From Lachnospiraceae bacterium (GTDB taxonomy: Bacteria; Bacillota; Clostridia; Lachnospirales; Lachnospiraceae): 64,000 nt of DNA. This document shows, piece by piece, positions 8,400 to 17,382 of the stretch (position 1 is the stretch's first letter; the number at the start of each line of letters is the position of its first letter). Position numbers and translations under genes: made by a program. Location of the stretch: positions 1-64,000 of the forward strand of contig CABJBM010000020.1 in assembly GCA_902363835.1 (NCBI GenBank), in the 5' to 3' direction. Under the pieces are notes generated by a model. The model was given only the letters and a program-made list of their open reading frames with translations. It did no database searches and was not told the origin of the DNA.

Positions 8400-8591
8400 C
8401 GTTTGGGGTTCAGTACAAAGCCAATGGCCTTGACCCCGAGAAGAATATTGATGCAGAAGCAGATTTTTTAGATATAGTATTTCAATCATACCAAAATCAC
8501 TTTCTGGTGAATGGGAAGTAAAATCGAAATAATGATAGAAAAATAATCGGAAGCCCCTGTCAACCATAAGAAAGAATCAAAACAATAGAAT

Positions 8592-9992
8592 CTATCTTCC
8601 CATTGCACTTTCATGCAAATACATTTGATTTCTGACCATTTCTGCAAGTGCCGGAGAAACTTGTTCTAAATGCCATAAGACGATGCACTGCGTATTAGGC
8701 TGGGCATCTGCAAGTCCTGATGCAATATTATTCACAAGGTTCTTTTTCTCTGCTGCAGAAAAGGATTCATATCTTTGAGTCGCTTGTGTAAAATCGTCTG
8801 GATTCGGGATTTCGGAACGCATAATTTCACCGGCGACGTATCTGCCGTTTCCGCTGGATACCATAGATGCAGGAGACCAATTCGGCTGTTTGTTGATGGG
8901 AGTATTGCGATAATCAGGTCCCAACCTGTGGCGTTGTGCATCCGAATAAATAAAGGTACGTCCCTGCAGCACCTTATCATCTGAAAATTCCAGACCAGGA
9001 ACTAAATTCGCCGGATTAAAGGCCAATTTATCTACCTGCTCACTATAATCATCCGGATTACAGTTTAAAACCATACGCCCAACGGGTAAAAGGGGATATC
9101 GGGTTACATCCCATACCTTGGTAGCATCCAAAGGATCAAACGGAAGCATTCTCTCATCTTCAGGGTTCATCAACTGTACCTGAAGTTCGTATTCGACAGC
9201 CTCTCCTTTTGCTATGGTGTTATACAGGTCACGTCCGGCAATATCAGGGTCTTGGCACGCCAGCCACTGAGCTTCCTGTTGGTCAATGTACTGTGCCCCT
9301 GCCACAGGGCACCAGTGGTATTTCACATAGCGGCGGATCCCCTGTGCATTTCGCCAGACATAGGTGTTGACACTATATCCTGGGATATGGCGAAGGCTTT
9401 TGACCGTTCCATAATCTGAAAAAAGCCAAATCAGCATATTCGTTGCCTCTGGATACTTGGCAAACAGACTCCAAAGCCGTTCCGGTTCAGTCAGGTTATT
9501 TACGGGCGAAGGCGACATATGGCTGATTACATCCGGTATACGAATTGCGTCGCGTACAAAAAAGACAGGGAGATGATTGCAGAGCAGGTCAAAAAATCCC
9601 TCATCAGTATAAAACCTTGTGCTGAATCCCCGCACATTTCTGGAAGTATCCGGCGTTCCCTGATTGCTTGAAGCGAGAGAGAAACGTACTGCCACCGGAA
9701 CCTGTTGATTAGGCGCTTGCAAGAATCCGGCTTTGGTATATTCTTTCATTGAGTGAGTGCTGTAAAAGTACCCAAAAGCACCGTATCCTTTTGCATGGAT
9801 ACGTCTTGGCGGCTTAGTGGAGGATACAAAAGTTTCCAAGGTTTCATGCAGGACAGTATCTTGCACAAGAACAGGGCCCCGGGCACCTACCGTCTGGGAA
9901 TGGGATGCATCTGAGTTATCTGTTTTTTGCCCTCCTGCCGCACACCGGGTATTTCCTTCGTCTGATTGAAACAATCCGCTATTGTTGTACAT
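8592..9992 (-). CDS. katA: Haem catalase (KatA type)
   Basis: This monofunctional catalase has 466 residues, slightly short of the usual 480-500. The distal haem His66 lies in RRIHAKGYGAFGYF. The channel Asn is in LLCNHLPVFFVRDAIRIPD, and the proximal Tyr is in FIYSDAQRHRLG, whose R..Y.DAQRHRLG pattern is diagnostic. It converts hydrogen peroxide to water and oxygen in the cytoplasm. GGAGG precedes the ATG. The gene is monocistronic and faces left; a short palindrome AATACA-C-TGTATT (10032-10044) lies upstream and could be an operator, but it is not a classical PerR box. Its codon choice is more G+C-rich than its flanks. Confidence 0.95.
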   Translation of the reverse strand: MYNNSGLFQSDEGNTRCAAGGQKTDNSDASHSQTVGARGPVLVQDTVLHETLETFVSSTKPPRRIHAKGYGAFGYFYSTHSMKEYTKAGFLQAPNQQVPVAVRFSLASSNQGTPDTSRNVRGFSTRFYTDEGFFDLLCNHLPVFFVRDAIRIPDVISHMSPSPVNNLTEPERLWSLFAKYPEATNMLIWLFSDYGTVKSLRHIPGYSVNTYVWRNAQGIRRYVKYHWCPVAGAQYIDQQEAQWLACQDPDIAGRDLYNTIAKGEAVEYELQVQLMNPEDERMLPFDPLDATKVWDVTRYPLLPVGRMVLNCNPDDYSEQVDKLAFNPANLVPGLEFSDDKVLQGRTFIYSDAQRHRLGPDYRNTPINKQPNWSPASMVSSGNGRYVAGEIMRSEIPNPDDFTQATQRYESFSAAEKKNLVNNIASGLADAQPNTQCIVLWHLEQVSPALAEMVRNQMYLHESAMGR

Positions 9993-10192
9993 ATATAGGT
10001 CCTCCAGATCATGTTAAAAACAAAATAATATAATACACTGTATTCTTAATTTTCATAAATAATGCTATTGTATATAAGCTTCAATTTTCTGCAAACAGAT
10101 ATATTAAATAGTTGGCGTTTATCGCCTGAAAGCAAAAAGACTGCAGGACAGGTCATTGCCAGGAAAATCCGATCCTGTGGGTTTATATATAA

Positions 10193-10263
10193 AAAGATAA
10201 TTTAGATGGAAGAGCGCTTAAATGGCATTCAAGAGGCCATGGGTTCGAATCCTACTATCTCTG
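10193..10263 (+). pseudogene. Degenerate tRNA-like sequence (anticodon position reads GGC)
   Basis: The T-loop GGGTTCGAATCC (10240-10251) is intact. AAAGATA (10193-10199) can pair with TATCTCT (10256-10262) at six of seven positions. CTTAA and TCAAG flank the loop ATGGCAT with one mismatch, which would place GGC as anticodon. The D-stem is poorly paired, the total is only 71 nt and the 3' end is GCTA rather than CCA. A terminator follows directly. It is best read as a decayed tRNA gene or an integration-site remnant. Confidence 0.5.
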
Positions 10264-10270
10264 CTAAACA

Positions 10271-10304
10271 AAACCACAAAGCCAATAACGCTTTGTGGTT
10301 TTCT
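10271..10304 (+). terminator. Terminator behind the tRNA-like sequence
   Basis: AAACCACAAAGC (10271-10282) and GCTTTGTGGTTT (10290-10301) form a perfect 12-bp stem followed by a TTTTCTT tail. From here to 10640 I see no gene. Confidence 0.8.
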
Positions 10305-10642
10305 TATACCCTTATACAAATGAGATTGGGCACTTGATAACAATGAAGAACAAAGTGAAAAGCCTATACAGAAATATATAAGTCTCATGTCATAGCCAGA
10401 TCTACGTTTCAGATATAGCATTGAATAAACAATTATAAATATTCAATGCTATATTTTGTTTTTTTATTTGTTATAATTAATCAAATTGGAATTTAATCTG
10501 CCTTTCTGTTTAACGTCATTGCTGCCTTCTATTTCGTTATGCCGTTTATAATAGCTATGACATAGAGTATGATAGTGAAATAGCACATTATAAAACTTGG
10601 AAGAATATTGTTATTATATAAATTGAATAGAGGAGTTATATT

Positions 10643-11899
10643 ATGGCGACCGTATCAGGACAACTCGTATCTGATAAAAATAGAAGTGCTACCATTGATG
10701 CTGGAGATTCTGAAATATCCAATATACCTGTTGTATTACAAAATATACAAACCGGTATTAGGCTTGTAGTTCTTACTGATACTGCGGGAAATTATGCATT
10801 TAACAATGTACCGGATGGTAACGATAGGATTGTAGAGGCTTATGGTACGAAAGGGGGAGTACCATCACCATATGATTTTACCATGGCTGCAGCCGGATCA
10901 ATTCCCACAGCTGTTGCTCCGCCTGTTACTTTTGTGACAGATCCCCCTGCAGGGACCACAAATTTAGATTGCCTTACCCCTAATACAATATTATTAACAA
11001 TTGCAGGAGCGGATGCAGTAAGTCAAAACATACTAAATAGTCCTGTAATCTATACACCTATAGAAAATAAATTAGATAAGTGTGCAACTTTATCTAATAT
11101 AAATCTTATTACAGATCCGGTGCCTCTTCTGGTTCAAGAAATTCCTGAGGAGGCAGATATTGCAGTCGTAAAGAGAAGCAATAACCAGACAGCTGTTCCC
11201 GGGCAAAGTTTAAGTTATACAATAACAGTTGCAAATCAAGGACCGGCTGAGGCACAGAGTGTTCTTTTATCAGATACGATACCATCTGCTATTCTTGACC
11301 CGCAGTTTTCTGTAGATAATGGAGTAACATTCCAAACGTGGACCGGTATCCTTAATTTAGGAGCACTGGAAGCAGAAGAGGTAAGAACTATAATCATAAG
11401 GGGAACTGTTAGTCAAGATGCCGCAGGCATAATCTCCAACACATCAACTGTTAGCTCTCCAACACCAGATCCAGATCCAACAAATAACACCTCAACGGCA
11501 GATACCCCGGTATCAGGCATCATAGAAGCAGATGTTTCCGTTATAAAAAGTGCAAATCCCAATCAGGTAACTCCAGGGGATGTGATAACTTTTACAATAA
11601 TCGTATCTAATGCAGGTCCCAATAATGCAGAAAATGTTATTCTTAATGATAATATTACACCCTTTATTATTGAGCCGATGTTTTCTACCAATGGAGGCGC
11701 AACGTATGATTTATGGCCAGGATATCTTTCTTTGGGACTCTTACCTGCCGGAGAATCAAGAACGGTTTTAATCAGAGGAACAATATCAGGGTTGGCTATC
11801 GGCTGTTTAAATAATACAGCCATTGTAACATCAACAACACCAGACCCTAATCTGCTTAACAATACTTCGTCCTTATGTATAGCCCTTATATTTTCCTAA
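10643..11899 (+). CDS. DUF11 repeat protein with an N-terminal beta-sandwich domain
   Basis: The 418-residue protein starts with a carboxypeptidase-regulatory/SdrD B-like fold (VSGQLVSDKN...NIPVVLQNI...DTAGNYAFNNVPDGN, about residues 4-65). Two DUF11 repeats follow at about 171-290 and 293-411, each with the signature YTITVANQGPAEAQ or FTIIVSNAGPNNAE, and each ending TPDPDPTNNTS or TPDPNLLNNTS. DUF11 domains are usually found on cell or spore surfaces. There is no signal peptide, transmembrane segment or sorting motif, so either export is non-classical or the protein acts inside the mother cell. GAGGAG precedes the ATG. It stands alone. Confidence 0.8.
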   Translation: MATVSGQLVSDKNRSATIDAGDSEISNIPVVLQNIQTGIRLVVLTDTAGNYAFNNVPDGNDRIVEAYGTKGGVPSPYDFTMAAAGSIPTAVAPPVTFVTDPPAGTTNLDCLTPNTILLTIAGADAVSQNILNSPVIYTPIENKLDKCATLSNINLITDPVPLLVQEIPEEADIAVVKRSNNQTAVPGQSLSYTITVANQGPAEAQSVLLSDTIPSAILDPQFSVDNGVTFQTWTGILNLGALEAEEVRTIIIRGTVSQDAAGIISNTSTVSSPTPDPDPTNNTSTADTPVSGIIEADVSVIKSANPNQVTPGDVITFTIIVSNAGPNNAENVILNDNITPFIIEPMFSTNGGATYDLWPGYLSLGLLPAGESRTVLIRGTISGLAIGCLNNTAIVTSTTPDPNLLNNTSSLCIALIFS

Positions 11900-12059
11900 A
11901 GCTCTGACACCCAAAAAGATTTGAGGAAAATCAGCACAGATATTAATATTCCATCATGGCGTAAATTTCCAGAAAAAGCATATATACAAACATATGTTCT
12001 GTTGGTATGATTAGATTAGGTTTAGATCATAGTAATGAAAAATGGGAGGTGTTTCCTGG

Positions 12060-13325
12060 ATGGAAGAGCAAATCTACTTATGCATTGATCTAAAATCATT
12101 TTATGCTTCTGTAGAATGTGTGGAACGTGGGCTTGATCCTCTGACTACCAATCTTGCGGTGGCTGACCCTGAGAGAAGTGAGAAAACAATATGTCTTGCG
12201 ATTTCACCATCCATGAAAGCATTGGGGATAAAGAACCGGTGCAGAGTATTTCAGATACCCAAAGATGTGCAGTACATCATGGCACAGCCAAGAATGAAAC
12301 TCTACATTAAATATTCAGCGGAGATTTATGGTATTTATTTAAAATATATTTCGAAAGAGGATATCCATGTTTATTCCATTGATGAGTCATTTCTTGACGT
12401 AACTCATTATCTTTCCATGTACCATATGAGCGCAAGACAGTTGGCATTACGGATTATGGAGGATATTAAAAGTATCACAGGAATGACTGCTACAGCAGGA
12501 ATTGGAACAAATTTGTATCTGGCAAAAGTAGCATTGGATATTATGTCAAAGCATGCGAAAGATAATATCGGATATCTGAATGAGGAACTCTACCAAAAAA
12601 CAATGTGGAAGCACCAACCCCTGACTGACTTCTGGAGAATAGGTAAGGGAATTTCAAACAAACTGAATCATATGGGTATTGTCAATATGGAAGATATTAC
12701 CCGAATAAATGAAGATTCACTATACCGATTGTTTGGAGTTGATGCGGAGCTTTTAATAGACCATGCCTGGGGAAGGGAAACAACCACCATGGCAGATATT
12801 AAGGCGTATAAGTCAAAAAGTAATTCCATATCCAGCGGTCAGGTGCTTGCAAGAGATTACAGCTTTGAAGAGTGCAAGGTGATTGTAAAGGAGATGGCTG
12901 ATGCCTTATGTCTGGATATGGTAGATAAAAATGTGGTTACTGGTTCTATGTCATTGATGATTGGATATTCTAATGAACTGGAATTAAAGCCGGCAATAGG
13001 AACCGCATCCATGTCTGTTACCACTAATTCCTACCGAACGATTATGCCCTATGTGATGGGACTGTATGAGCGTATTGTGGATAAGAGCAAACCAATACGG
13101 CGGCTGAGTCTGTCATGCAATAATATTGTTGATGAAGCTTACGAACAGTATGACTTATTTACCGATCCGGCAGAGCTGGAAAAGGACAGGAAGTTGCAGA
13201 AGGCAGCATTGGAAATAAAAGAAAGGTTTGGTAAAAATGCTCTTGTGCGTGGGATGGACCTGCAGGAAGCCGGCACCACCATAGAACGTAACAGACAGAT
13301 TGGAGGTCATAAAAGTGGAGAGTAG
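12060..13325 (+). CDS. Y-family DNA polymerase (UmuC/UvrX type)
   Basis: The 421-residue translesion polymerase has the palm motif CIDLKSFYASVECVERG (first catalytic Asp at about residue 10) and the catalytic YSIDESFLDVT (about residue 106). A TAGIGTNLYLAK thumb segment and a C-terminal little-finger domain follow. It copies past damaged bases. ATG 12060 is chosen because GGAGG lies 10 bases before it; ATG 12042 lies upstream of that site. The YolD-like gene overlaps its 3' end, the arrangement typical of Firmicutes UvrX-type polymerases. No LexA/DinR box was found by eye. Confidence 0.92.
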   Translation: MEEQIYLCIDLKSFYASVECVERGLDPLTTNLAVADPERSEKTICLAISPSMKALGIKNRCRVFQIPKDVQYIMAQPRMKLYIKYSAEIYGIYLKYISKEDIHVYSIDESFLDVTHYLSMYHMSARQLALRIMEDIKSITGMTATAGIGTNLYLAKVALDIMSKHAKDNIGYLNEELYQKTMWKHQPLTDFWRIGKGISNKLNHMGIVNMEDITRINEDSLYRLFGVDAELLIDHAWGRETTTMADIKAYKSKSNSISSGQVLARDYSFEECKVIVKEMADALCLDMVDKNVVTGSMSLMIGYSNELELKPAIGTASMSVTTNSYRTIMPYVMGLYERIVDKSKPIRRLSLSCNNIVDEAYEQYDLFTDPAELEKDRKLQKAALEIKERFGKNALVRGMDLQEAGTTIERNRQIGGHKSGE

Positions 13326-13656
13326 AAGGGGGAAAATGGACAGGGGAAGCCGTGCGAAACAATTTATGCCCTTTGCTGCGTTAAAAGGGTTTCGGGAAGC
13401 AATGGCAGAAAAAGAACGGATTATTGTTCCTAAACGTGATTTATCGGAAGAGAAGAAAGAGGAGTTAGATTGGAAATTAAGGCAGATTCAGAAAGAAGAC
13501 ATAATTACCGTGGAGTATTTTCAGGATAGAGAATATGTGCAGGTAACCGGAATGGTAACACGAATAGACAATGCAAGAAGAGCATTGGAGATTGCCGATA
13601 TGAGGATAGCTTTTGTTGATATTTCTGATTTAAAGTGTGATATGTTCCAAGAGTAG
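13315..13656 (+). CDS. YolD-like protein
   Basis: The small protein has the YolD signature RAKQFMPFAALKGFREA near the N-terminus and the C-terminal beta-rich VTGMVTRIDNARRALEIADMRIAFVDISDL. YolD-like proteins regularly accompany Y-family polymerases and are predicted to work with them in the SOS response; their biochemical role is not established. I use GTG 13315, which has GGAGG 8 bases upstream and overlaps the polymerase stop. ATG 13336, with AAGGGGG only 3 bases before it, is the alternative. From 13657 to 14015 I see only a weak hairpin (about 13848-13882) and no gene. Confidence 0.87.
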   Translation: MESRRGKMDRGSRAKQFMPFAALKGFREAMAEKERIIVPKRDLSEEKKEELDWKLRQIQKEDIITVEYFQDREYVQVTGMVTRIDNARRALEIADMRIAFVDISDLKCDMFQE

Positions 13657-14015
13657 ATTTGTGTGTGGAAGAACTTGGTATAGAAAGTCAGTAAAGGCTG
13701 CTTTTATGGGATGATATCAAATAACATGACGGAAGCTTAATATTGGAAAAAGAAAGCCGTTCTATATGTTGATACACAAACATTTCTTTTAGTTATAATT
13801 AAAACTCTATACAGAAACCTTTCAATAGGGAATAGATATGCGGTTAGGGCATGGACAGTTTAAACGGCCCATGCTCCTTTCTTGGTGAGATGAATACCAC
13901 ACATTTATTCAAAAAGAAATTTGGGGGATTATTAAACAATGAAAAATTAATGTTGATAGTTAGTAAAAAGCACTGTATTCTATAAATAGAATCGTAATTT
14001 GAAGGGGGAATTTTG

Positions 14016-14477
14016 ATGAAGATTGAGAAATGTACGAAAGAATCGTTTGCAGTTATTGGAAAAGAAGGTACTACAAATGACGGAGAAGGATTTATTCAAA
14101 AGCTTTGGGGTGATGCTAATTCGCATTTTAATGAAATAGTACATTTGGCGAAAAAAGATGACAAAGGGAATCTTTTAGGAATTTGGGGTGCAATGTCCGA
14201 TTTTTCTCACTCATTTAATCCATGGGATAACTTTTCACAAGGATTATATCTTGCGGGTGTAGAGTGCTTAGATGATGCTGAAGCACCGAAAGGATGGACT
14301 AAATAGGTGGTTCCTGGATACGAATATATTTATGTTGAGAATGAAGATAACGATACTTTTTCTGACGTTATTAAATATTTAGAAGAAAACAATATACCTC
14401 TTGCAGGTGCAGTGAATGATTTTAATTGCCCTGAAACGGGTAAATTTTATATGTTTTTCCCTGTTCGCAGATTATAA
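14016..14477 (+). pseudogene. GyrI/AraC effector-binding-domain protein, interrupted by TAG
   Basis: A single frame runs from ATG 14016 (GAAGGGGG 7 bases before it) to TAA 14475-14477, with one in-frame TAG at 14304-14306 (codon 97). The two parts together give about 153 residues of a stand-alone GyrI-like effector-binding domain: N-terminal KIEKCTKESFAVIGKEG, then GWTK-stop-VVPGYEYIYVE and C-terminal KFYMFFPVRRL. The family normally has Trp or another aromatic residue at the stop position, so a single TGG to TAG change explains it. The rest looks undamaged, suggesting a recent mutation, a base-calling error or readthrough. The fold binds small hydrophobic or cationic ligands. Confidence 0.8.
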
Positions 14478-14537
14478 GCAGAACCAGGCTGTCAAATTTC
14501 AACTAAGATTGTTAATAAAATTAAGAAAGAGGAACTC

Positions 14538-15005
14538 ATGAAACAGATTGCAATCTTATCCGACACTCATGGTCTGCTGCGAGAGCATGTTGTGGCTGAA
14601 CTTGCTGAAGCTGATTGCTCCATTCATGCTGGTGATATCAACACACCGTACATTATGGAGTCCATACGAAAGCTGGGAGAGACCTATGTAGTACGTGGTA
14701 ACAACGATAAAGAATGGGCAGAAGCCCTGCCTAAAAGCGTTGCCGTCACAATTGAAGGTGTGAGATTCTTCATCGTTCATAACAAGAAAGATGTCCCCAA
14801 ATACTTAACAAATGTGGATGTAGTGGTTTATGGCCACTCCCACAAATATTCCGCAGAAATTGTTAATGGAGTACTATTTCTCAATCCCGGCAGCTGCGGT
14901 AAACGGCGTTTTGATTTGGAAATCACAATGTGCCGAATGACTGTGGAGGCAGGGCACTACCAGTACGAAAAAGTGATGATTCCCTGTGACATCCGAAAAG
15001 GCTGA
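14538..15005 (+). CDS. YfcE/MJ0936-type metallophosphoesterase
   Basis: The 155-residue protein contains all the metal ligands of the small calcineurin-like phosphodiesterases: ILSDTHG (residues 5-11), HAGDI, VRGNND, a central IVHN, YGHSHK and the final LNPGSCGKRR. Family members hydrolyse phosphodiesters with Mn2+ in the cytoplasm, and the physiological substrate is unknown. AAGAGGAA precedes the ATG. It is monocistronic and follows the interrupted effector-domain gene by 60 bases. Confidence 0.9.
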   Translation: MKQIAILSDTHGLLREHVVAELAEADCSIHAGDINTPYIMESIRKLGETYVVRGNNDKEWAEALPKSVAVTIEGVRFFIVHNKKDVPKYLTNVDVVVYGHSHKYSAEIVNGVLFLNPGSCGKRRFDLEITMCRMTVEAGHYQYEKVMIPCDIRKG

Positions 15006-15284
15006 TATATGAATAGGAAAAGAACGAGAAAGATTTATATCTGCCCATGATCATCTGCAAATCGTAACTGTTCCAATACAAAAATTCTTTGCGATTAAGA
15101 GAAAAGAAAATACCAATAAACCCGGAAGTAACCGACTGCAAAAGCTGAAAAATTGTGATTTTTACACAAAATAATTCTGATAATTGTTATATAATTAATA
15201 TTGAATAATAAAAGGAAAATCAATATAATAACAGGGTATCAATTGTTCTTTGAAAAAATCATATCTATATAGCTGTTTAAAACG

Positions 15285-15385
15285 TAGCTGGGAACACGCG
15301 GCATACTGCTGGTATCATATATACCGATTAGCGTATGAGGGTGTTTCGTGGCCACCCAAACCGCCGGCAGTACACCAGTCATATA
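15285..15385 (+). ncRNA. Structured mRNA leader, candidate riboswitch of the amidohydrolase gene
   Basis: TACTGCTGG (15304-15312) pairs with CCGGCAGTA (15364-15372) as a closing stem. It encloses a GGTAT/ATACC hairpin (15311-15325) and a GGGTG/CACCC hairpin (15339-15357), giving a three-way junction. The single-stranded joints GATTAGCGTATGA and AAACCG lie between helices. It begins about 150 bases before the start codon of a purine-deaminase-like gene. A candidate cis-regulatory RNA called the ssnA motif has been described upstream of such genes as I recall, but I cannot confirm identity. It does not match the purine riboswitch consensus. A TATAAT lies at 15190-15195. Confidence 0.55.
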
Positions 15386-15431
15386 GTCTATGAAACAAAG
15401 CTTGTTATGTATTTAATACTAGGAGGTAATG

Positions 15432-16790
15432 ATGAAAGGAACCCTGCTTGTAAAGAATGTAAAACATCTTGTGACATGTGACGCTGATGACAGACTACTG
15501 GAGGGAGTGAATGTGCTGATAAAGAACGGTGTAATAGCCGAAGTCGGCAGCACTGCACAAACAGCTGATGATGTGATTGACGCATCTGATATGGTGATGT
15601 ATCCGGGACTTATTAATACTCACCATCATTTATATCAAACCTTCAGCCGTAATCTGCCACAAGTTCAGAAGATGGAATTATTCCCATGGTTAAAAACTTT
15701 ATATGAAATCTGGAAACACGTAGACGAGAACGTGGTTTATTACAGTTCCCTTACCGGACTTGGGGAGCTGTTAAAAACAGGGTGTACCACCTGTTTAGAC
15801 CATCATTACGTGTTCCCCAGGCATGCCGGAACAGGGCTTTTGGATGCCCAGTTTTCCGCAGCGGAGGCACTTGGCATCCGGTTTCATGCCACAAGAGGAA
15901 GTATGGATTTAAGTGTGAAGGACGGCGGTTTGCCGCCGGATTCCGTTGTTCAGACAGTGGATGAGATTTTAAAGGATTCTGAAGCTGCTGTGAAGAAATT
16001 CCATGACAGCGGTCCATATTCCATGCGCCAGGTGGCATTGGCTCCATGTTCTCCCTTTAGTGTGACCGGGGAACTTTTAAAGGAATCGGCAAAGCTGGCC
16101 AGAAAGCTGGGGGTAAGGCTTCACACGCATTTGGCGGAGACAAAGGATGAGGAGCAATTTACCCTTTCCCACTTTGGCATGCGGCCTTTAGCATATATGG
16201 AAAGCCTGGACTGGGTAGGCCCTGATGTATGGTATGCTCACGGAATTCATTTTAATGAGGAGGAACTAAAGCTTTTGGCCAGGACTCAGACAGGCGTAGC
16301 TCATTGTCCTATCTCCAACATGAAGCTATCTTCAGGCATCGCGTCTATCCCAGAAATGCTTGATCTGGGTGTCCCTGTAGGTTTGGCGGTGGACGGATCC
16401 GCCAGCAATGACGGCTCCAATCTTCTGGAAGAAATGAGAGTGGGTTACCTTCTCCACAGGCTGAATGACAGCCGGAAGGCGCCTGCCGGATATGATATGC
16501 TGAAAATCGCAACCAAGGGCAGTGCAAAGGTGCTGGGCCGGGAAGATTTAGGAGAAATTTCTGCAGGTATGGCAGCAGATTTCTTCCTGGTTAATTTAAA
16601 CCGTATTGATATGATAGGCGCTCAGTTTGACCCAATGTCAGTTTTGTGTACGGTAGGACTGAAGGGCAGCGTGGACTATACGGTTGTAAACGGTAAGATT
16701 GTTGTAAAAGAAGGCCGGCTGGTAGGAATGGACGAAGAGAATCTGGTTCGGAAAGCGAATGAGGCCGTAGCTGACTATTTAAATAAGTGA
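15432..16790 (+). CDS. 8-oxoguanine deaminase-like amidohydrolase (TRZ/ATZ family)
   Basis: The 452-residue TIM-barrel metalloenzyme has the metal ligands in NTHHHLYQTFSR, LHTHLAET, AHGIHF and AVDGSASNDGSN. It also has RDGGLPPDSVV-like KDGGLPPDSVV, LAPCSPFSVT and CPISNMKLSSGIA, which match the 8-oxoguanine deaminase PA0142 as I remember it. It would deaminate 8-oxoguanine to urate, a purine salvage or detoxification step in the cytoplasm. Guanine, cytosine or MTA deaminases are close relatives. ATG 15432 fits the AGGAGG at 15421-15426 better than ATG 15429. A structured leader precedes it, consistent with control by a purine-like ligand. Confidence 0.85.
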   Translation: MKGTLLVKNVKHLVTCDADDRLLEGVNVLIKNGVIAEVGSTAQTADDVIDASDMVMYPGLINTHHHLYQTFSRNLPQVQKMELFPWLKTLYEIWKHVDENVVYYSSLTGLGELLKTGCTTCLDHHYVFPRHAGTGLLDAQFSAAEALGIRFHATRGSMDLSVKDGGLPPDSVVQTVDEILKDSEAAVKKFHDSGPYSMRQVALAPCSPFSVTGELLKESAKLARKLGVRLHTHLAETKDEEQFTLSHFGMRPLAYMESLDWVGPDVWYAHGIHFNEEELKLLARTQTGVAHCPISNMKLSSGIASIPEMLDLGVPVGLAVDGSASNDGSNLLEEMRVGYLLHRLNDSRKAPAGYDMLKIATKGSAKVLGREDLGEISAGMAADFFLVNLNRIDMIGAQFDPMSVLCTVGLKGSVDYTVVNGKIVVKEGRLVGMDEENLVRKANEAVADYLNK

Positions 16791-16830
16791 AACATTTCCT
16801 GAATCACTGAACAGAGTGGCGGGAAATGCT

Positions 16831-16862
16831 GCCCCTCTGTCAGATCGGGAAGACAGAGGGGC
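16831..16862 (+). other. GC-rich stem-loop after the amidohydrolase gene
   Basis: GCCCCTCTGTC (16831-16841) pairs perfectly with GACAGAGGGGC (16852-16862). It is followed by GAAAAATAAA rather than a T run, so it may stabilise the 3' end or terminate weakly. The adjoining 16863-17296 holds only a doubtful leftward small gene. Confidence 0.55.
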
Positions 16863-16951
16863 GAAAAATAAATAATACAAATAATGTCAATTTAATAATG
16901 ATCTGTTTTGATTTATCTAATTCGATATTTCATCAATAAGTTGTTCTTTTA

Positions 16952-17158
16952 CTACATGCTAATTTTTGAAATAAATGAAGTTCTTTCCGTTCTGAGAATC
17001 TGCCCGTCTTTTATCCCACCCAAAAGCAGCTTCACATCCATTGTCAAACGGGTATGCAGTTTATCTGCTTCGCATAGCCCTCGGTAAATCGCTTCTTTTT
17101 CCTCTGCATAACTGCATATCTGACTTTTATCCAACGATGTTTCCGTTAAATACTGCAT
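16952..17158 (-). CDS. Possible small protein of unknown function
   Basis: This is a 68-residue leftward frame with balanced composition (MQYLTETSLDKSQICSYAEEKEAIYRG). Read leftward, a GGAGGTAATAATG lies upstream, but that ATG opens a 7-codon frame that stops inside this one; the ATG used here is about 17 bases beyond the ribosome site. No family is recognised. It could be the remnant of a larger gene. Confidence 0.3.
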   Translation of the reverse strand: MQYLTETSLDKSQICSYAEEKEAIYRGLCEADKLHTRLTMDVKLLLGGIKDGQILRTERTSFISKISM

Positions 17159-17296
17159 AATAAAATCATTATTACCTCCATATATGAACCATTTAAATAC
17201 TTCCTGGGTGGAAATCTGGCTTAACCGAAACCAAAGCTGCCGTTGTATTACAGGAAATATACGTTATCATTAATTTTCGGCTTTGATAAATTTTTA

Positions 17297-17326
17297 TTGA
17301 CAAAGAGGCGGAGCATAGAATATAAT
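17297..17326 (+). promoter_or_regulatory. Sigma-A promoter of the ABC/Fe-S/MetY operon
   Basis: TTGACA (17297-17302) and TATAAT (17321-17326) are 18 bases apart and end 57 bases before the first permease. This suggests the operon is transcribed separately from the upstream amidohydrolase. Confidence 0.7.
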
Positions 17327-17382
17327 AAACAAAACTTATAAAACATATAGAAATACTATGTTATTAAAAGGGGGCGGAGCTA

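Noticed and set aside
10032..10044. PerR box before katA
   Set aside because: AATACACTGTATT is palindromic but does not fit TTATAATNATTATAA, so it is mentioned only as a possible operator.
15285..15385. Guanine/adenine riboswitch before the deaminase gene
   Set aside because: The conserved TATA, ATATGG and GTTTCTACC elements of purine riboswitches are absent.
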